Shown piece after piece: positions 1-7,893 of a DNA stretch of 64,000 nt. The notes under the pieces are model-generated. The model made no database searches. It saw only the letters and a list, made by a program, of their open reading frames with translations, and was not told the DNA's origin. A program made the translations under genes and the position numbers. The stretch spans positions 248,001 to 312,000 of the forward strand of contig WLWS01000003.1 of assembly GCA_012103475.1 (NCBI GenBank), in the 5' to 3' direction. Positions within the stretch are counted from its first letter, which is position 1; every line of letters starts with the position of its first letter. The DNA comes from Gammaproteobacteria bacterium (lineage in GTDB: Bacteria; Pseudomonadota; Gammaproteobacteria; Eutrophobiales; Eutrophobiaceae).

Positions 1-154
1 TCACCAGCCAGATTGCATGGATGACCCCCGGCAAGAAGAAAAGCAAACACAAGACAATATTGATAATCAGATCCTTGCCAGCCCCTTTCTTCAGAAATAC
101 GGCAATTGGTGGTAGTAGAATTGCGAGTATTATAAGTACGATTTTATTATCCAT
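1..154 (-). CDS. Pmp3/YqaE family small membrane protein (C-terminus cut by window edge)
   Basis: Reading the reverse strand from an ATG at 154 gives 51 codons that run off the left edge with no stop. It is too short for the ORF track. The peptide has two hydrophobic stretches separated by a short polar turn: MDNKIVLIILAILLPP, then FLKKGAGKDLIINIVL, then a second helix with LPGVIHAIW. This is the Pmp3/YqaE (UPF0057) pattern of two transmembrane helices and a conserved PG.IHA segment. The family is linked in yeast and bacteria to membrane potential and stress; I infer nothing beyond that. A purine-rich GGGGGAAAGG lies just upstream of the ATG as a ribosome site. It diverges from the DUF4197 gene. 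Confidence 0.85.
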   Translation of the reverse strand, partial: MDNKIVLIILAILLPPIAVFLKKGAGKDLIINIVLCLLFFLPGVIHAIWLV

Positions 155-197
155 TACCCTTTCCCCCAAAATGTTGTGAATGTCGCTAAATTGAATT

Positions 198-206
198 TGT
201 TATACT
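198..206 (+). promoter_or_regulatory. Candidate extended -10 promoter for the DUF4197 gene
   Basis: TGTTATACT fits an extended -10 element (TGn followed by TATACT, five of six matches to TATAAT). It sits 42 bases before the ATG at 249. No good -35 hexamer is found at 16-18 bases, which is normal for extended -10 promoters. This is from motif inspection only. Confidence 0.4.
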
Positions 207-248
207 GGTGAAAACACAGAATCGTTTAACCCGGAGTTCACAAAGCCT

Positions 249-1025
249 ATGCTAACCAGAATTCAGACTTGTTTCTACGTAGTTTCTCTTCCTTTATTGC
301 TCCTGTTCAGTATTAATGCTCATGCAGGCTGGCGTGATCTACTTAAAGTCTTTGGTGGAGACGAGGAAGAGCCAGTTGAAATGGCGACTCAGGCACTGGG
401 TGGTTTGTCTGAATCTGACATCGTTGAAGGCCTGAAGGAGGCTCTTAGTAAAGGTACAAAGAGCGCTGTTTCGTTGCTGGGTCGGGAGGACGGTTTTTTG
501 GCAAACCCCAAAGTTAAGATTCCGATGCCGAAGACTCTCAGGAAGGTGGAAAAAGGCTTACGAAAAATCGGAAAAGATGAATTGGCTGACGATTTTGTCA
601 TGACCATGAACAGAGCGGCTGAAAAAGCGGTACCGGAAGCCGCAAGTGTGTTTGCTGATTCGGTCAAAAATATGTCTATTCAGGATGCCAAGTCGATATT
701 AAAGGGCGATGATGATGCCGCGACTCAGTACTTTCGAGAGAATAGCGGCGAGAAACTGAAAGAAAGGTTTTTGCCAATCGTTAAACAGGCAACCAGTCAG
801 ACGGGACTTACTTCGAATTACAAAAAGATGGTCGATAAGCTGGGCATGTTTTCAAGCTTCATAGACACCGACAGTCTGGATCTGGATAACTATGTAGCGG
901 ACAAAGCGATGGATGGATTGTTTACTATTGTCGCCGAAGAGGAAAAAAAGATTCGTGAGAATCCGCTCGAACGCAGTACCGAGTTATTGAAAAAAGTGTT
1001 TGGAAGTGCAGGCCTGGGTAATTAA
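249..1025 (+). CDS. DUF4197 family exported protein
   Basis: The 258-residue product starts with a signal peptide (basic MLTR, hydrophobic core, cleavage probably after SINAHA). The mature part opens with GWRDLLK and has the DUF4197 layout: ALGGLSESDIVEGLKEAL, a central stretch around FLANPKVKIPMP, then DDFVMTMNRAAEKA, SVKNMSIQDAKSIL and a C-terminal DNYVADKAMDGLF. DUF4197 proteins are common in Proteobacteria, helical, usually periplasmic or lipid-anchored, and of unknown function. This one has no lipobox cysteine, so a soluble periplasmic location is likely. It stands alone before acs, and its length matches the family. I am sure of the family; no role can be given. Confidence 0.88.
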   Translation: MLTRIQTCFYVVSLPLLLLFSINAHAGWRDLLKVFGGDEEEPVEMATQALGGLSESDIVEGLKEALSKGTKSAVSLLGREDGFLANPKVKIPMPKTLRKVEKGLRKIGKDELADDFVMTMNRAAEKAVPEAASVFADSVKNMSIQDAKSILKGDDDAATQYFRENSGEKLKERFLPIVKQATSQTGLTSNYKKMVDKLGMFSSFIDTDSLDLDNYVADKAMDGLFTIVAEEEKKIRENPLERSTELLKKVFGSAGLGN

Positions 1026-1028
1026 TGA

Positions 1029-1042
1029 TTGATTTAGATCAT
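1029..1042. promoter_or_regulatory. FNR/ANR-like palindrome upstream of acs
   Basis: TTGATTTAGATCAT differs from the FNR/ANR consensus TTGATnnnnATCAA only in the last base. It lies in the 66-bp gap before acs, with a TATAAA hexamer at 1058-1063 that could be the -10. If transcription starts near 1070, the box is centred at about -35, closer than the classical -41.5 activator position. Either oxygen-linked control or coincidence is possible. Confidence 0.3.
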
Positions 1043-1091
1043 CTGCTCAGGTTCGGCTATAAAGTAACATTTCGATTTTTGGAGGAAACTC

Positions 1092-3029
1092 ATGTTTGAA
1101 ACGAAGACCCATCAAGTGGCCGACGATGTTAAAAACAGAGCACACATAGATAATGAGAAATATCTAAGTCTTTATAAACGTTCGATTGAAGATTCTGATA
1201 ATTTTTGGGCCGAGCAGGCAGATCAGTTTCTAAGCTGGTTTAAAAAATGGGACAGGGTCGAAAATTGTGATTTCAGTACAGCTTCAATCAAATGGTTTGA
1301 AGGCGGTACCTTAAATGTCAGCTACAACTGTCTCGACAGACATCTCGACAGCAGAGGTGATCAGACTGCAATTATCTGGGAAGGCGATGATCCTGCGGTT
1401 GATAAACAAATAACTTATCGACAGTTGCATGAGGAAGTTTGTAAATTTGCAAACGTACTGAAAGCAAGAGGCGTGCGCAAAGGAGATTGCGTGTCTATCT
1501 ATATGCCTATGATTCCGGAGGCAAGTGTGGCAATGCTCGCCTGTGCCCGAATAGGCGCTATTCATTCGATTGTTTTCGGTGGCTTTTCACCGGAAGCTCT
1601 GAAAGACCGGGTCCTTGATTGTAATTGTAAGGTGATTATAACTGCTGATGAAAGTGTACGTGGAGGGCGCAATACACCTTTAAAGACCAACGCCGATAAG
1701 GCTGTTGCAAGTTGCCCTGATGTGCATACGGTAGTAGTGGTCAAAAATACCGGCGGCGAAGTTGCCTGGAATTCGCAGCATGATGTCTGGTATCACGAAG
1801 CAATGAGCGAGGCCGACAGCGAATGTGAGCCTGAGGCAATGGACGCTGAAGACCCCTTGTTTATTCTCTACACATCCGGCTCAACAGGAAAGCCGAAAGG
1901 TGTTCTGCACACCACAGGCGGCTATTTGCTTTACGCTGCAATGACGCACAAGTATGTGTTTGATTATCATGATGGTGATGTTTATTGGTGCACAGCCGAT
2001 GTAGGCTGGGTGACCGGACATTCTTATATCGTGTACGGGCCACTCTGTAACGGGGCGATAACATTGATGTTTGAAGGCGTGCCTACTTACCCGGATGCCG
2101 GGCGTTTCTGGCAGGTTGTGGACAAGCATCAGGTTAATATTTTTTATACCGCACCAACCGCCATTCGCGCGCTAATGGGGCAGGGGGACGAATTTGTTAG
2201 CAAGTCGAGTCGCAGTAGCCTGCGACTTCTGGGCTCGGTGGGTGAACCGATCAACCCGGAAGCCTGGGAGTGGTATTACCATGTGGTTGGTGAGACAAAC
2301 TGCCCCATTGTCGATACCTGGTGGCAGACAGAAACCGGCGGCATTTTGATTACTCCCTTACCAGGCGCAACAGCGTTAAAGCCGGGTTCTGCGACCAGGC
2401 CTTTTTTCGGTGTTGAACCCTGCCTTGTCGACGATAAAGGCAATGAAATTGAAGGCGCGACGGAGGGTGCACTGTGTATAAAACGTTCCTGGCCGGGGCA
2501 GATGCGAACTGTTTATGGTGATCATGAGCGTTTCATTGATACCTACTTCAAGATGTTTCCTGGAATGTATTTCAGTGGAGATGGAGCACGGCGAGATGAG
2601 GATGACTATTACTGGATTACCGGTCGCATCGATGATGTGATCAATGTCTCTGGTCATCGAATGGGCACAGCCGAAGTTGAGAGTGCACTGGTATTACATG
2701 ACAGCGTCGCTGAAGCTGCTGTTGTGGGATATCCGCATGATATCAAAGGGCAGGGCATTTATGCTTATGTAACTCTTATGAACAGCGTGGAGGAAAACGA
2801 CGCTTTGCTTAAAGAACTGGTTCAACATGTGCGTAAGGAAATCGGCCCAATTGCAAGTCCTGACATTATTCAATGGGCGCCGGGCTTGCCAAAAACCCGT
2901 TCCGGGAAAATTATGCGGCGGATATTACGCAAAGTTGCCGCGAACGAGCTGGATACCCTTGGCGATACCAGTACTCTGGCAGACCCCAGCGTAGTTGATC
3001 ATCTTATCGATAATCGTGTGAACAGATAG
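1092..3029 (+). CDS. acs: Acetyl-CoA synthetase
   Basis: This AMP-forming enzyme activates acetate with ATP and CoA through an acetyl-adenylate, in the cytoplasm. At 645 residues it is the usual length. Visible signatures are the ACS N-terminal domain with [13 protein letters not shown], the P-loop-like adenylation motif [15 protein letters not shown], the A5-type WWQTETGG, the A7/A8 region [20 protein letters not shown] with [10 protein letters not shown], and the C-terminal [11 protein letters not shown], whose lysine is the catalytic residue that is reversibly acetylated in this family. A GGAGG ribosome site lies seven bases before the ATG. The inorganic pyrophosphatase gene starts 17 bp downstream, so the pyrophosphate made by this reaction is removed by the next product. 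Acetyl-CoA would also feed the nearby PHA genes. Confidence 0.97.
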   Translation: MFETKTHQVADDVKNRAHIDNEKYLSLYKRSIEDSDNFWAEQADQFLSWFKKWDRVENCDFSTASIKWFEGGTLNVSYNCLDRHLDSRGDQTAIIWEGDDPAVDKQITYRQLHEEVCKFANVLKARGVRKGDCVSIYMPMIPEASVAMLACARIGAIHSIVFGGFSPEALKDRVLDCNCKVIITADESVRGGRNTPLKTNADKAVASCPDVHTVVVVKNTGGEVAWNSQHDVWYHEAMSEADSECEPEAMDAEDPLFILYTSGSTGKPKGVLHTTGGYLLYAAMTHKYVFDYHDGDVYWCTADVGWVTGHSYIVYGPLCNGAITLMFEGVPTYPDAGRFWQVVDKHQVNIFYTAPTAIRALMGQGDEFVSKSSRSSLRLLGSVGEPINPEAWEWYYHVVGETNCPIVDTWWQTETGGILITPLPGATALKPGSATRPFFGVEPCLVDDKGNEIEGATEGALCIKRSWPGQMRTVYGDHERFIDTYFKMFPGMYFSGDGARRDEDDYYWITGRIDDVINVSGHRMGTAEVESALVLHDSVAEAAVVGYPHDIKGQGIYAYVTLMNSVEENDALLKELVQHVRKEIGPIASPDIIQWAPGLPKTRSGKIMRRILRKVAANELDTLGDTSTLADPSVVDHLIDNRVNR

Positions 3030-3046
3030 AATAGCAGGGAGAGCAC

Positions 3047-3595
3047 GTGAATCTGGATAGAGTAAACCGCGGGCGCAACCCGCCTGAAGAAATTAATGTC
3101 ATAATTGAAATCCCGCTGAATGGTGAACCCGTAAAATATGAACTGGATAAGGAAACGGGTGCAATGTTTGTCGATCGATTCCTGAATACGGCGATGCGCT
3201 ATCCATGCAATTACGGTTATGTGCCTAAAACGCTGTCTCTGGACGGCGATCCGGTGGATGTGATGATCGCAACTCCGGTGCCCCTGATTCATGGTTCGGT
3301 TATTCGCTGCCGGCCGATTGGCGTTTTGAAAATGACGGACGAAGCCGGTGATGATAGTAAAGTACTGGCGGTGCCTATCGACAGTGTCTCCAAATTCCAT
3401 CAGCAGGTTCGCAGTCATCAGGACGTTCAACCTGCATTGCTTGAGCTGATCACACACTTCTTTGAGCATTATAAAGATCTGGAGCCGAATAAATGGGTGA
3501 CGATTGACGGCTGGGCCGGACCAGAAGCGGCTTGTGAGGAAATCCTTGATTCCATTCAGCGTTATGATGAGCTGGACGAAAAACCTCACTTCTAG
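3047..3595 (+). CDS. ppa: Inorganic pyrophosphatase (family I)
   Basis: The 182-residue soluble enzyme hydrolyses pyrophosphate to two phosphates and needs magnesium. The family I signature DGDPVDVM supplies the metal-binding aspartates, and [18 protein letters not shown] and [11 protein letters not shown] are the conserved N-terminal segments. The start is a GTG preceded by GGGAGAG. A 17-bp gap from acs suggests one transcript, which would couple PPi removal to acetate activation. Length and motifs are typical of the bacterial hexameric type. Confidence 0.95.
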   Translation: MNLDRVNRGRNPPEEINVIIEIPLNGEPVKYELDKETGAMFVDRFLNTAMRYPCNYGYVPKTLSLDGDPVDVMIATPVPLIHGSVIRCRPIGVLKMTDEAGDDSKVLAVPIDSVSKFHQQVRSHQDVQPALLELITHFFEHYKDLEPNKWVTIDGWAGPEAACEEILDSIQRYDELDEKPHF

Positions 3596-3655
3596 AGCTC
3601 TGTAACATGCTGTAATTATTAAAGAAAAAACCTAATTTAAATTTCTGTCGACAAA

Positions 3656-3674
3656 GATTGACAGATTGTCAATC
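3656..3674. promoter_or_regulatory. Perfect palindrome overlapping the phasin promoter (candidate operator)
   Basis: GATTGACA and TGTCAATC are perfect 8-bp inverted arms around GAT. The palindrome covers the whole -35 element and part of the spacer, the position expected for a repressor. Phasin genes are often repressed by PhaR-type proteins that also bind PHA granules; assigning this site to such a protein is inference, and no phaR gene is seen in the window. Confidence 0.5.
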
Positions 3675-3686
3675 ATCCATTATTAT
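3658..3686 (+). promoter_or_regulatory. Sigma-70 promoter of the phasin gene
   Basis: TTGACA (3658-3663) is a perfect -35. It is followed by a 17-bp spacer and TATTAT (3681-3686), five of six to the -10 consensus. The predicted start is near 3693, giving a leader of about 64 bases before the phasin ATG. It lies between ppa and the phasin and is the best-formed sigma-70 promoter in the window. Confidence 0.65.
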
Positions 3687-3756
3687 GCACTGCAATATTA
3701 ATGATGCAACGCAACATAACTTACTTAACACAGCCTGCAGCAATGGAGATTTTGAA

Positions 3757-4164
3757 ATGAACAATGAATTTATCAGCCAGTTCAACGACAGTAGCAAAGC
3801 TTCGTTGGAAACCCTTCAGAAATTCAACGCTATGAACGTAGCAGCCATGGAAAAACTGGCCGCCCTGCAGTTCAGCCTAACCACACTGAATGTAGAAAGT
3901 ACAGTGGAGCAGGCCAAGCTTTTCGCGAGCGCAAGCACGCCTGACGCGATCATTGAAGCAGAGTCTGCACTGGCAAAGAACTATGGTGAAAAGTTTATTG
4001 AACTCACCAACGAAGCAAATTCAGTAATAACAGATTCACGTGAGCAATTCGTTGCTTTTGCAGGAAAAACTTTTCAGGCAGCAAATCCTGCCAACGAAAC
4101 CGAGAAGCCGGCAGCGAAAACCACTAAGAAAAAGACAACTAAAAAAGCAGCCAAAAAAGGCTAA
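3757..4164 (+). CDS. Phasin (PHA granule-associated protein) with lysine-rich tail
   Basis: I choose the ATG at 3757, not the upstream ORF start at 3658: GGAG lies eight bases before it, and the upstream 33 codons lie over the promoter. The 135-residue product opens MNNEFISQFNDSSKASLETLQKFNAMN and has the phasin_2-type amphipathic helices (MEKLAALQFSLTTLNVESTVEQAK, then FASASTPDAIIEAESALA). It ends in an Ala/Lys/Thr-rich tail (KTTKKKTTKKAAKKG) like the PhaF/histone-like tails that bind nucleic acid. Phasins coat PHA granules and limit their size. The tail suggests the granules could also be tied to DNA. A strong terminator follows, and phaE-phaC lie next. Confidence 0.88.
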   Translation: MNNEFISQFNDSSKASLETLQKFNAMNVAAMEKLAALQFSLTTLNVESTVEQAKLFASASTPDAIIEAESALAKNYGEKFIELTNEANSVITDSREQFVAFAGKTFQAANPANETEKPAAKTTKKKTTKKAAKKG

Positions 4165-4186
4165 TAGCCCGCCTTCTCTGATAAAG

Positions 4187-4221
4187 ACCGGTCACTTCAG
4201 TCGAAGTGACCGGTTTTTTTT
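4187..4221 (+). terminator. Rho-independent terminator after the phasin gene
   Basis: A perfect 12-bp stem (ACCGGTCACTTC / GAAGTGACCGGT) with an AGTC loop is followed by eight T residues. It separates the monocistronic phasin transcript from phaE-phaC. Confidence 0.9.
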
Positions 4222-4255
4222 CGGCCGGTCATTTTCGCCGTACAAATGAATCCTC

Positions 4256-4261
4256 TATACT
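4256..4261 (+). promoter_or_regulatory. Weak -10 candidate for phaE-phaC
   Basis: TATACT lies about 30 bases before phaE, just after the phasin terminator, so a separate promoter is needed here. The corresponding -35 position has no good match, so this is only a candidate. Confidence 0.25.
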
Positions 4262-4289
4262 GCTGCTAATTTAAAGCAGATAAATCTGA

Positions 4290-4973
4290 ATGAATTCAAA
4301 CTGGCAGCAAGAATGGCTTAAATTGCAGAAGCACTATACGGAAGCACTGGCTATTGCCGGTAAGTCTGTTCTTAGCAGCCATTATAATATTCCGGGAACC
4401 AGTACAGACTGGAGCATCAATGTTGACAAGCCCTTAGTGCACACCTGGGAGATGCTCAGTAGCCAGTTTGCAGAATTATTAACGGTATTAAACGGAAATA
4501 ATCGTGAGGATTTCGATTGGGAATCGGCTTTAAGAGGTTATGTTAAAACTGCTAAAGAGCGGATTAAGGTCGATATGACTCGAATTAAACCGGGTGTTCT
4601 GCAGGTTGAGATTCTAAGTTCCTTTGAGAAATTATTTGAATCAATGAGCAGTGGCCCCGGTTTTTCAACAGACAAGCGTTTACAGGAAATTTATCGATAC
4701 TGGACGCACTATCAGCAAAACTGTCAGCGATATCGTCATTATCTGAAAAACGTCGATCTGGCATCTTTGGATATAGTTCAGGAAAAGTTAATTCTTATTG
4801 CCGAAGGAGAAGATAATATCTCCAGCCTACGTGAATTTTATGATCTGTGGGTTGATTGTTATGAAGAAGCCTACGAAACAATTATATTGAGTGACGAATA
4901 CTCTGAAATATACGGAGAGATGGTAAATTCATTGCTGGAATATAGAGTGCGTAGTCAGGATTTCTCATTGTGA
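4290..4973 (+). CDS. phaE: Class III PHA synthase subunit PhaE
   Basis: PhaE is the non-catalytic partner that activates PhaC in class III PHA synthases. The 227-residue protein is helical and lacks a lipase box. It starts MNSNWQQEWLKLQKHY and has the PhaE-type C-terminal half (FYDLWVDCYEEAYETIILSDEYSEIYGEMVNSL). It is shorter than many PhaE proteins (often about 350 residues). It ends four bases before the phaC start, so the two are surely co-translated. Identification rests on the C-terminal pattern and on adjacency to class III phaC. Confidence 0.87.
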   Translation: MNSNWQQEWLKLQKHYTEALAIAGKSVLSSHYNIPGTSTDWSINVDKPLVHTWEMLSSQFAELLTVLNGNNREDFDWESALRGYVKTAKERIKVDMTRIKPGVLQVEILSSFEKLFESMSSGPGFSTDKRLQEIYRYWTHYQQNCQRYRHYLKNVDLASLDIVQEKLILIAEGEDNISSLREFYDLWVDCYEEAYETIILSDEYSEIYGEMVNSLLEYRVRSQDFSL

Positions 4974-4977
4974 GTAT

Positions 4978-6048
4978 TTGACATTGAATCCTTTTAATTT
5001 CAATCCTGAAGATATTGTTGAAGAAATAGAGGTTTTCGGACGCAAATTTTCTGAGGGAATGTCAACACTGGCACAAATGGAGACACCCGAAGTTGGTGTT
5101 TCAAAAAAAACATGTGTCTATGAAGAAGATAAATTGCAACTTTTTCGTTACGCGCCCCGCACTGAAACACAGGCAAAAACCCCACTACTGATTGTTTATG
5201 CTTTAGTCAATCGACCATACATGGCAGATTTGCAAAAAGACCGCTCACTCATACAGGGTCTACTGGATTCAGGGCTTGATATTTACCTGATTGACTGGGG
5301 TTACCCGGATGATTCAGATCAGGAACTTTCTCTCGACGATTATATAAATCGTTATCTTAACAACTGCGTTGAACATATTTGTCTGGAACATAATCTGGAA
5401 AAAATTAATTTACTGGGTATTTGTCAGGGAGGAGTGTTCTCGCTATGTTATTCAGCATTGCATCAGAATAAAGTTGCGAACCTGATTACAACTGTCACAC
5501 CAGTTGATTTTCACACGCAGAATGATCGTCTCAGCAATTTGGTCAGACATATTGATATTGACTTATGCATCGATGCGTTCGGCAATTTGCCGGGATCATT
5601 TTTAAACTCGGTGTTCCTGTCCCTTAAACCTTATCGTTTGCTGGGACAGAAATATGTTGATTTGGTCGACATTATCGACAATGAAGAGAAAGCAAAAACA
5701 TTCATGCGTATGGAAAAATGGATATTCGATAGCCCGGACCAGGCTGGCGAAACCTTTCGGGAATTTATCAGTCAATTTTATCAGAATAATGGATTAATCA
5801 AGGGAGCTATTAAGATTGGTGACTGGGTTGTCGATTTGCAGAACATCAAAATTCCGGTACTGAATATTTTTGCTCGAGATGACCATCTGGTCCCAACGAA
5901 ATCCAGTAAAGCTCTGGCTGATTGTATTGGCAGTGATGATTATTCGGAACTTGAATTGGCGGGTGGTCATATCGGAATATACGTGCGTTCGAACAAGACC
6001 AATCCTCTGCCAAAGGCCATAAAAAAATGGGTGGAAGAGAGAAATTAG
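4978..6048 (+). CDS. phaC: Class III poly(R)-hydroxyalkanoic acid synthase subunit PhaC
   Basis: PhaC polymerises hydroxyacyl-CoA into PHA at the granule surface. The 356-residue alpha/beta-hydrolase has the lipase-like box GICQGG with the catalytic cysteine, the conserved LLIVYALVNRPYMADLQ, IDWGYPD, a catalytic aspartate in FARDDHLVP and histidine in GGHIGIYV. Short length plus a neighbouring phaE marks class III, typical of purple sulfur bacteria and relatives. The start is a TTG at 4978 (a second TTG at 4984 is possible); the next ATG would remove the conserved N-terminus. With phaE only four bases upstream, translational coupling probably compensates for the weak start. Confidence 0.95.
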   Translation: MTLNPFNFNPEDIVEEIEVFGRKFSEGMSTLAQMETPEVGVSKKTCVYEEDKLQLFRYAPRTETQAKTPLLIVYALVNRPYMADLQKDRSLIQGLLDSGLDIYLIDWGYPDDSDQELSLDDYINRYLNNCVEHICLEHNLEKINLLGICQGGVFSLCYSALHQNKVANLITTVTPVDFHTQNDRLSNLVRHIDIDLCIDAFGNLPGSFLNSVFLSLKPYRLLGQKYVDLVDIIDNEEKAKTFMRMEKWIFDSPDQAGETFREFISQFYQNNGLIKGAIKIGDWVVDLQNIKIPVLNIFARDDHLVPTKSSKALADCIGSDDYSELELAGGHIGIYVRSNKTNPLPKAIKKWVEERN

Positions 6049-6114
6049 CAGGTAATTGAATTAGAATATAGTACTGGTGGAACTGGACAAATCCAATATA
6101 ATAATTATGAGATC

Positions 6115-6363
6115 ATGCTGATAATAAAATTAGTCTTTAAATTCGTATTTACTTACCTTCTATTCATACCCGTTACCTATGCTTATATTGACTCGGGTTC
6201 GGGAAGCATAATCGTTCAAACTATGATAGCAGGTGTTTTGAGTATTGCTTTTGCTATCAAAATGTACTGGTACAAATTGAAAGCTGCCTTTTTTAAATTG
6301 ATAGGTAGAAAAAAAGAACCTCTTACTATATCTGAAGAGCATGACGAATCCGAAAGTGAATAG
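6115..6363 (+). CDS. Small inner-membrane protein with YIDSGSGS motif
   Basis: The product has 82 residues: an N-terminal hydrophobic segment (possible signal or helix), then AYIDSGSGSIIVQTMIAG running into a second hydrophobic stretch, a basic region (MYWYKLKAAFFKLIGRKKE) and an acidic tail. The YIDxGSGS-hydrophobic-KMYW pattern is one I associate with small uncharacterised membrane proteins near surface-glycan and methyltransferase genes; I know no function. A perfect TATAAT at 6097-6102 lies only 12 bases before the ATG, so the leader would be very short. It precedes the broken methyltransferase and YidC paralogue and probably belongs with them. Confidence 0.7.
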   Translation: MLIIKLVFKFVFTYLLFIPVTYAYIDSGSGSIIVQTMIAGVLSIAFAIKMYWYKLKAAFFKLIGRKKEPLTISEEHDESESE

Positions 6364-6498
6364 TCACCAGCTAATGCTGGGATGAAATTGTTTTGACCTG
6401 ATCGTTTTACGATTCAATACTATTTCAGTTAATTTTCCAATTATTTCTCTCAAAATGTCTGCGGTTCCGGAGAACTTTTTTCAATATGGTGTTTTATA

Positions 6499-7840
6499 AT
6501 GTCTCGTGAAAATGAAAATAATGTTTTCTCTTCTTTTAGAGACTCCAGCGGATATTTGTTTTATCGTGACAATATTCTTTTTCGTCAAATTAACCAGTCT
6601 TACAAAGAGGATTACCAGTTACTAAAGGAGTCAGGGCTTTCAGTCCCTGTGTAATAAGAACTGGATGGTAAGTCATGAAGAGACCTCTGAAGAAGCCAAC
6701 TCACCGGATTGCCTCCTGGTTATACAACCTCGTAGAATTCCTTTTATTTCCTATCCTTATGAGTGGAGTTTCAGTCAGTTAAAGGATGCAGCTATTCTGA
6801 CTCTGGAAATTCAGCAGGAAGCACTGTCAAAAGGGATGACCCTTAAAGATGCTTCGGCATATAACGTTCAATTCACTAAGGGCAAACCGGTGTTTATTGA
6901 TACTTTGTCCTTTGAATCATACCGTGATGGTGCGCCCTGGGTCGCTTATAGACAGTTTTGTCAGCACTTTCTTGCCCCATTAGCATTGATGTCTCACGTT
7001 GATGTACGCATGAATAAAATGCTGGTCAGCTATATTGATGGAATTCCTCTGGATCTGGCGAGTAAATTGTTGCCGGGCAAAACAAAACTTTCGTTCTCTT
7101 TAGGTTTGCATTTACATCTCCACGCGAAACAACAGCTCAAAAGTGGTGACGCAGAATTGGATAAGAAAAAAGTAAATACCAGTATGCCTATGCGCTCACA
7201 ACTAGCACTACTTGACGGGCTACTCAGCAGCGTCAAAAAACTGGATTGGTCAGCTAAAGACACAGAATGGCATGATTATTACAGCAATAATAATAACTAT
7301 GAGAAGGAGAGTCTTACTGAGAAAGAGAAATTGGTTTCTGATTTTATTCAGACTGCAAGTCCAGACATCGTGTGGGATTTAGGGGCCAACGATGGTCGAT
7401 TTAGTCGAATTGCAAGCCAATTTTGCAAGTCAGTCATCAGTTGGGATATTGACCCTGCATGCGTTGAGAATAACTATTTAACAGCGAAAGAAAGAGGGGA
7501 AGACAAGATTTTACCTCTGCTAATGGATTTGACGAATCCAAGCCCTGATATAGGCTGGTCGAATAGTGAAAGGGACGGATTTATGAAAAGGGGACCATGT
7601 GATGCACTACTCGCGCTGGGTCTTGTCCATCACCTGGCAATCGCAAATAATTTACCGCTGGACTATATTGCGAGTTCATTTTGCCAGTTGAGTAGAACCC
7701 TTGTTATAGAGTTTGTTCCCAAAGAAGACAGTCAGGTGATCAAACTTCTTAAAAACAGAGTGGATATTTTCGATAATTACACCCAAATCAAGTTCGAAGA
7801 AATATTTTCAAATTATTTCTCAATAGAAAGTCACAATTAA
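6499..7840 (+). pseudogene. Class I SAM-dependent methyltransferase, split by a one-base frameshift
   Basis: The ORF track shows only codons from 6665, but an ATG at 6499 opens a frame (MSRENENNVFSSFRDSSGY..., then YQLLKESG) that is the missing N-terminus. Both halves join smoothly if one G is dropped from the GGG at 6634-6636: KESGFQSLCNKNWMVSHEE. As given, frame one stops at TAA about 6652. The rest holds a long N-terminal domain (RRIPFISYPYEWSFSQLKDAA, typical of this large methyltransferase type) and a Rossmann SAM site VWDLGANDGRFSR with VISWDIDP. The substrate is unknown. It sits between a small membrane protein and a YidC paralogue. The break may be a sequencing error, a true mutation or a phase-variable tract. 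Confidence 0.8.
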
Positions 7841-7893
7841 TTGAAGGTACAGTAAGGACACTGTATTTATTTAAAAGCCTCACAAAACAATAA

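Noticed and set aside
2999-3589. 196-residue minus-strand ORF opposite ppa
   Set aside because: It is the antisense shadow of a clear pyrophosphatase gene, has no ribosome site and no family features.
4040-4249. 69-residue ORF overlapping the phasin end
   Set aside because: It is an out-of-frame reading of the lysine-rich tail and runs through the terminator hairpin.
6632-6650. Programmed frameshift at the CAGGG/CCCTG hairpin in the methyltransferase
   Set aside because: There is no slippery heptamer or rare-codon shift site; a homopolymer indel explains the data more simply.
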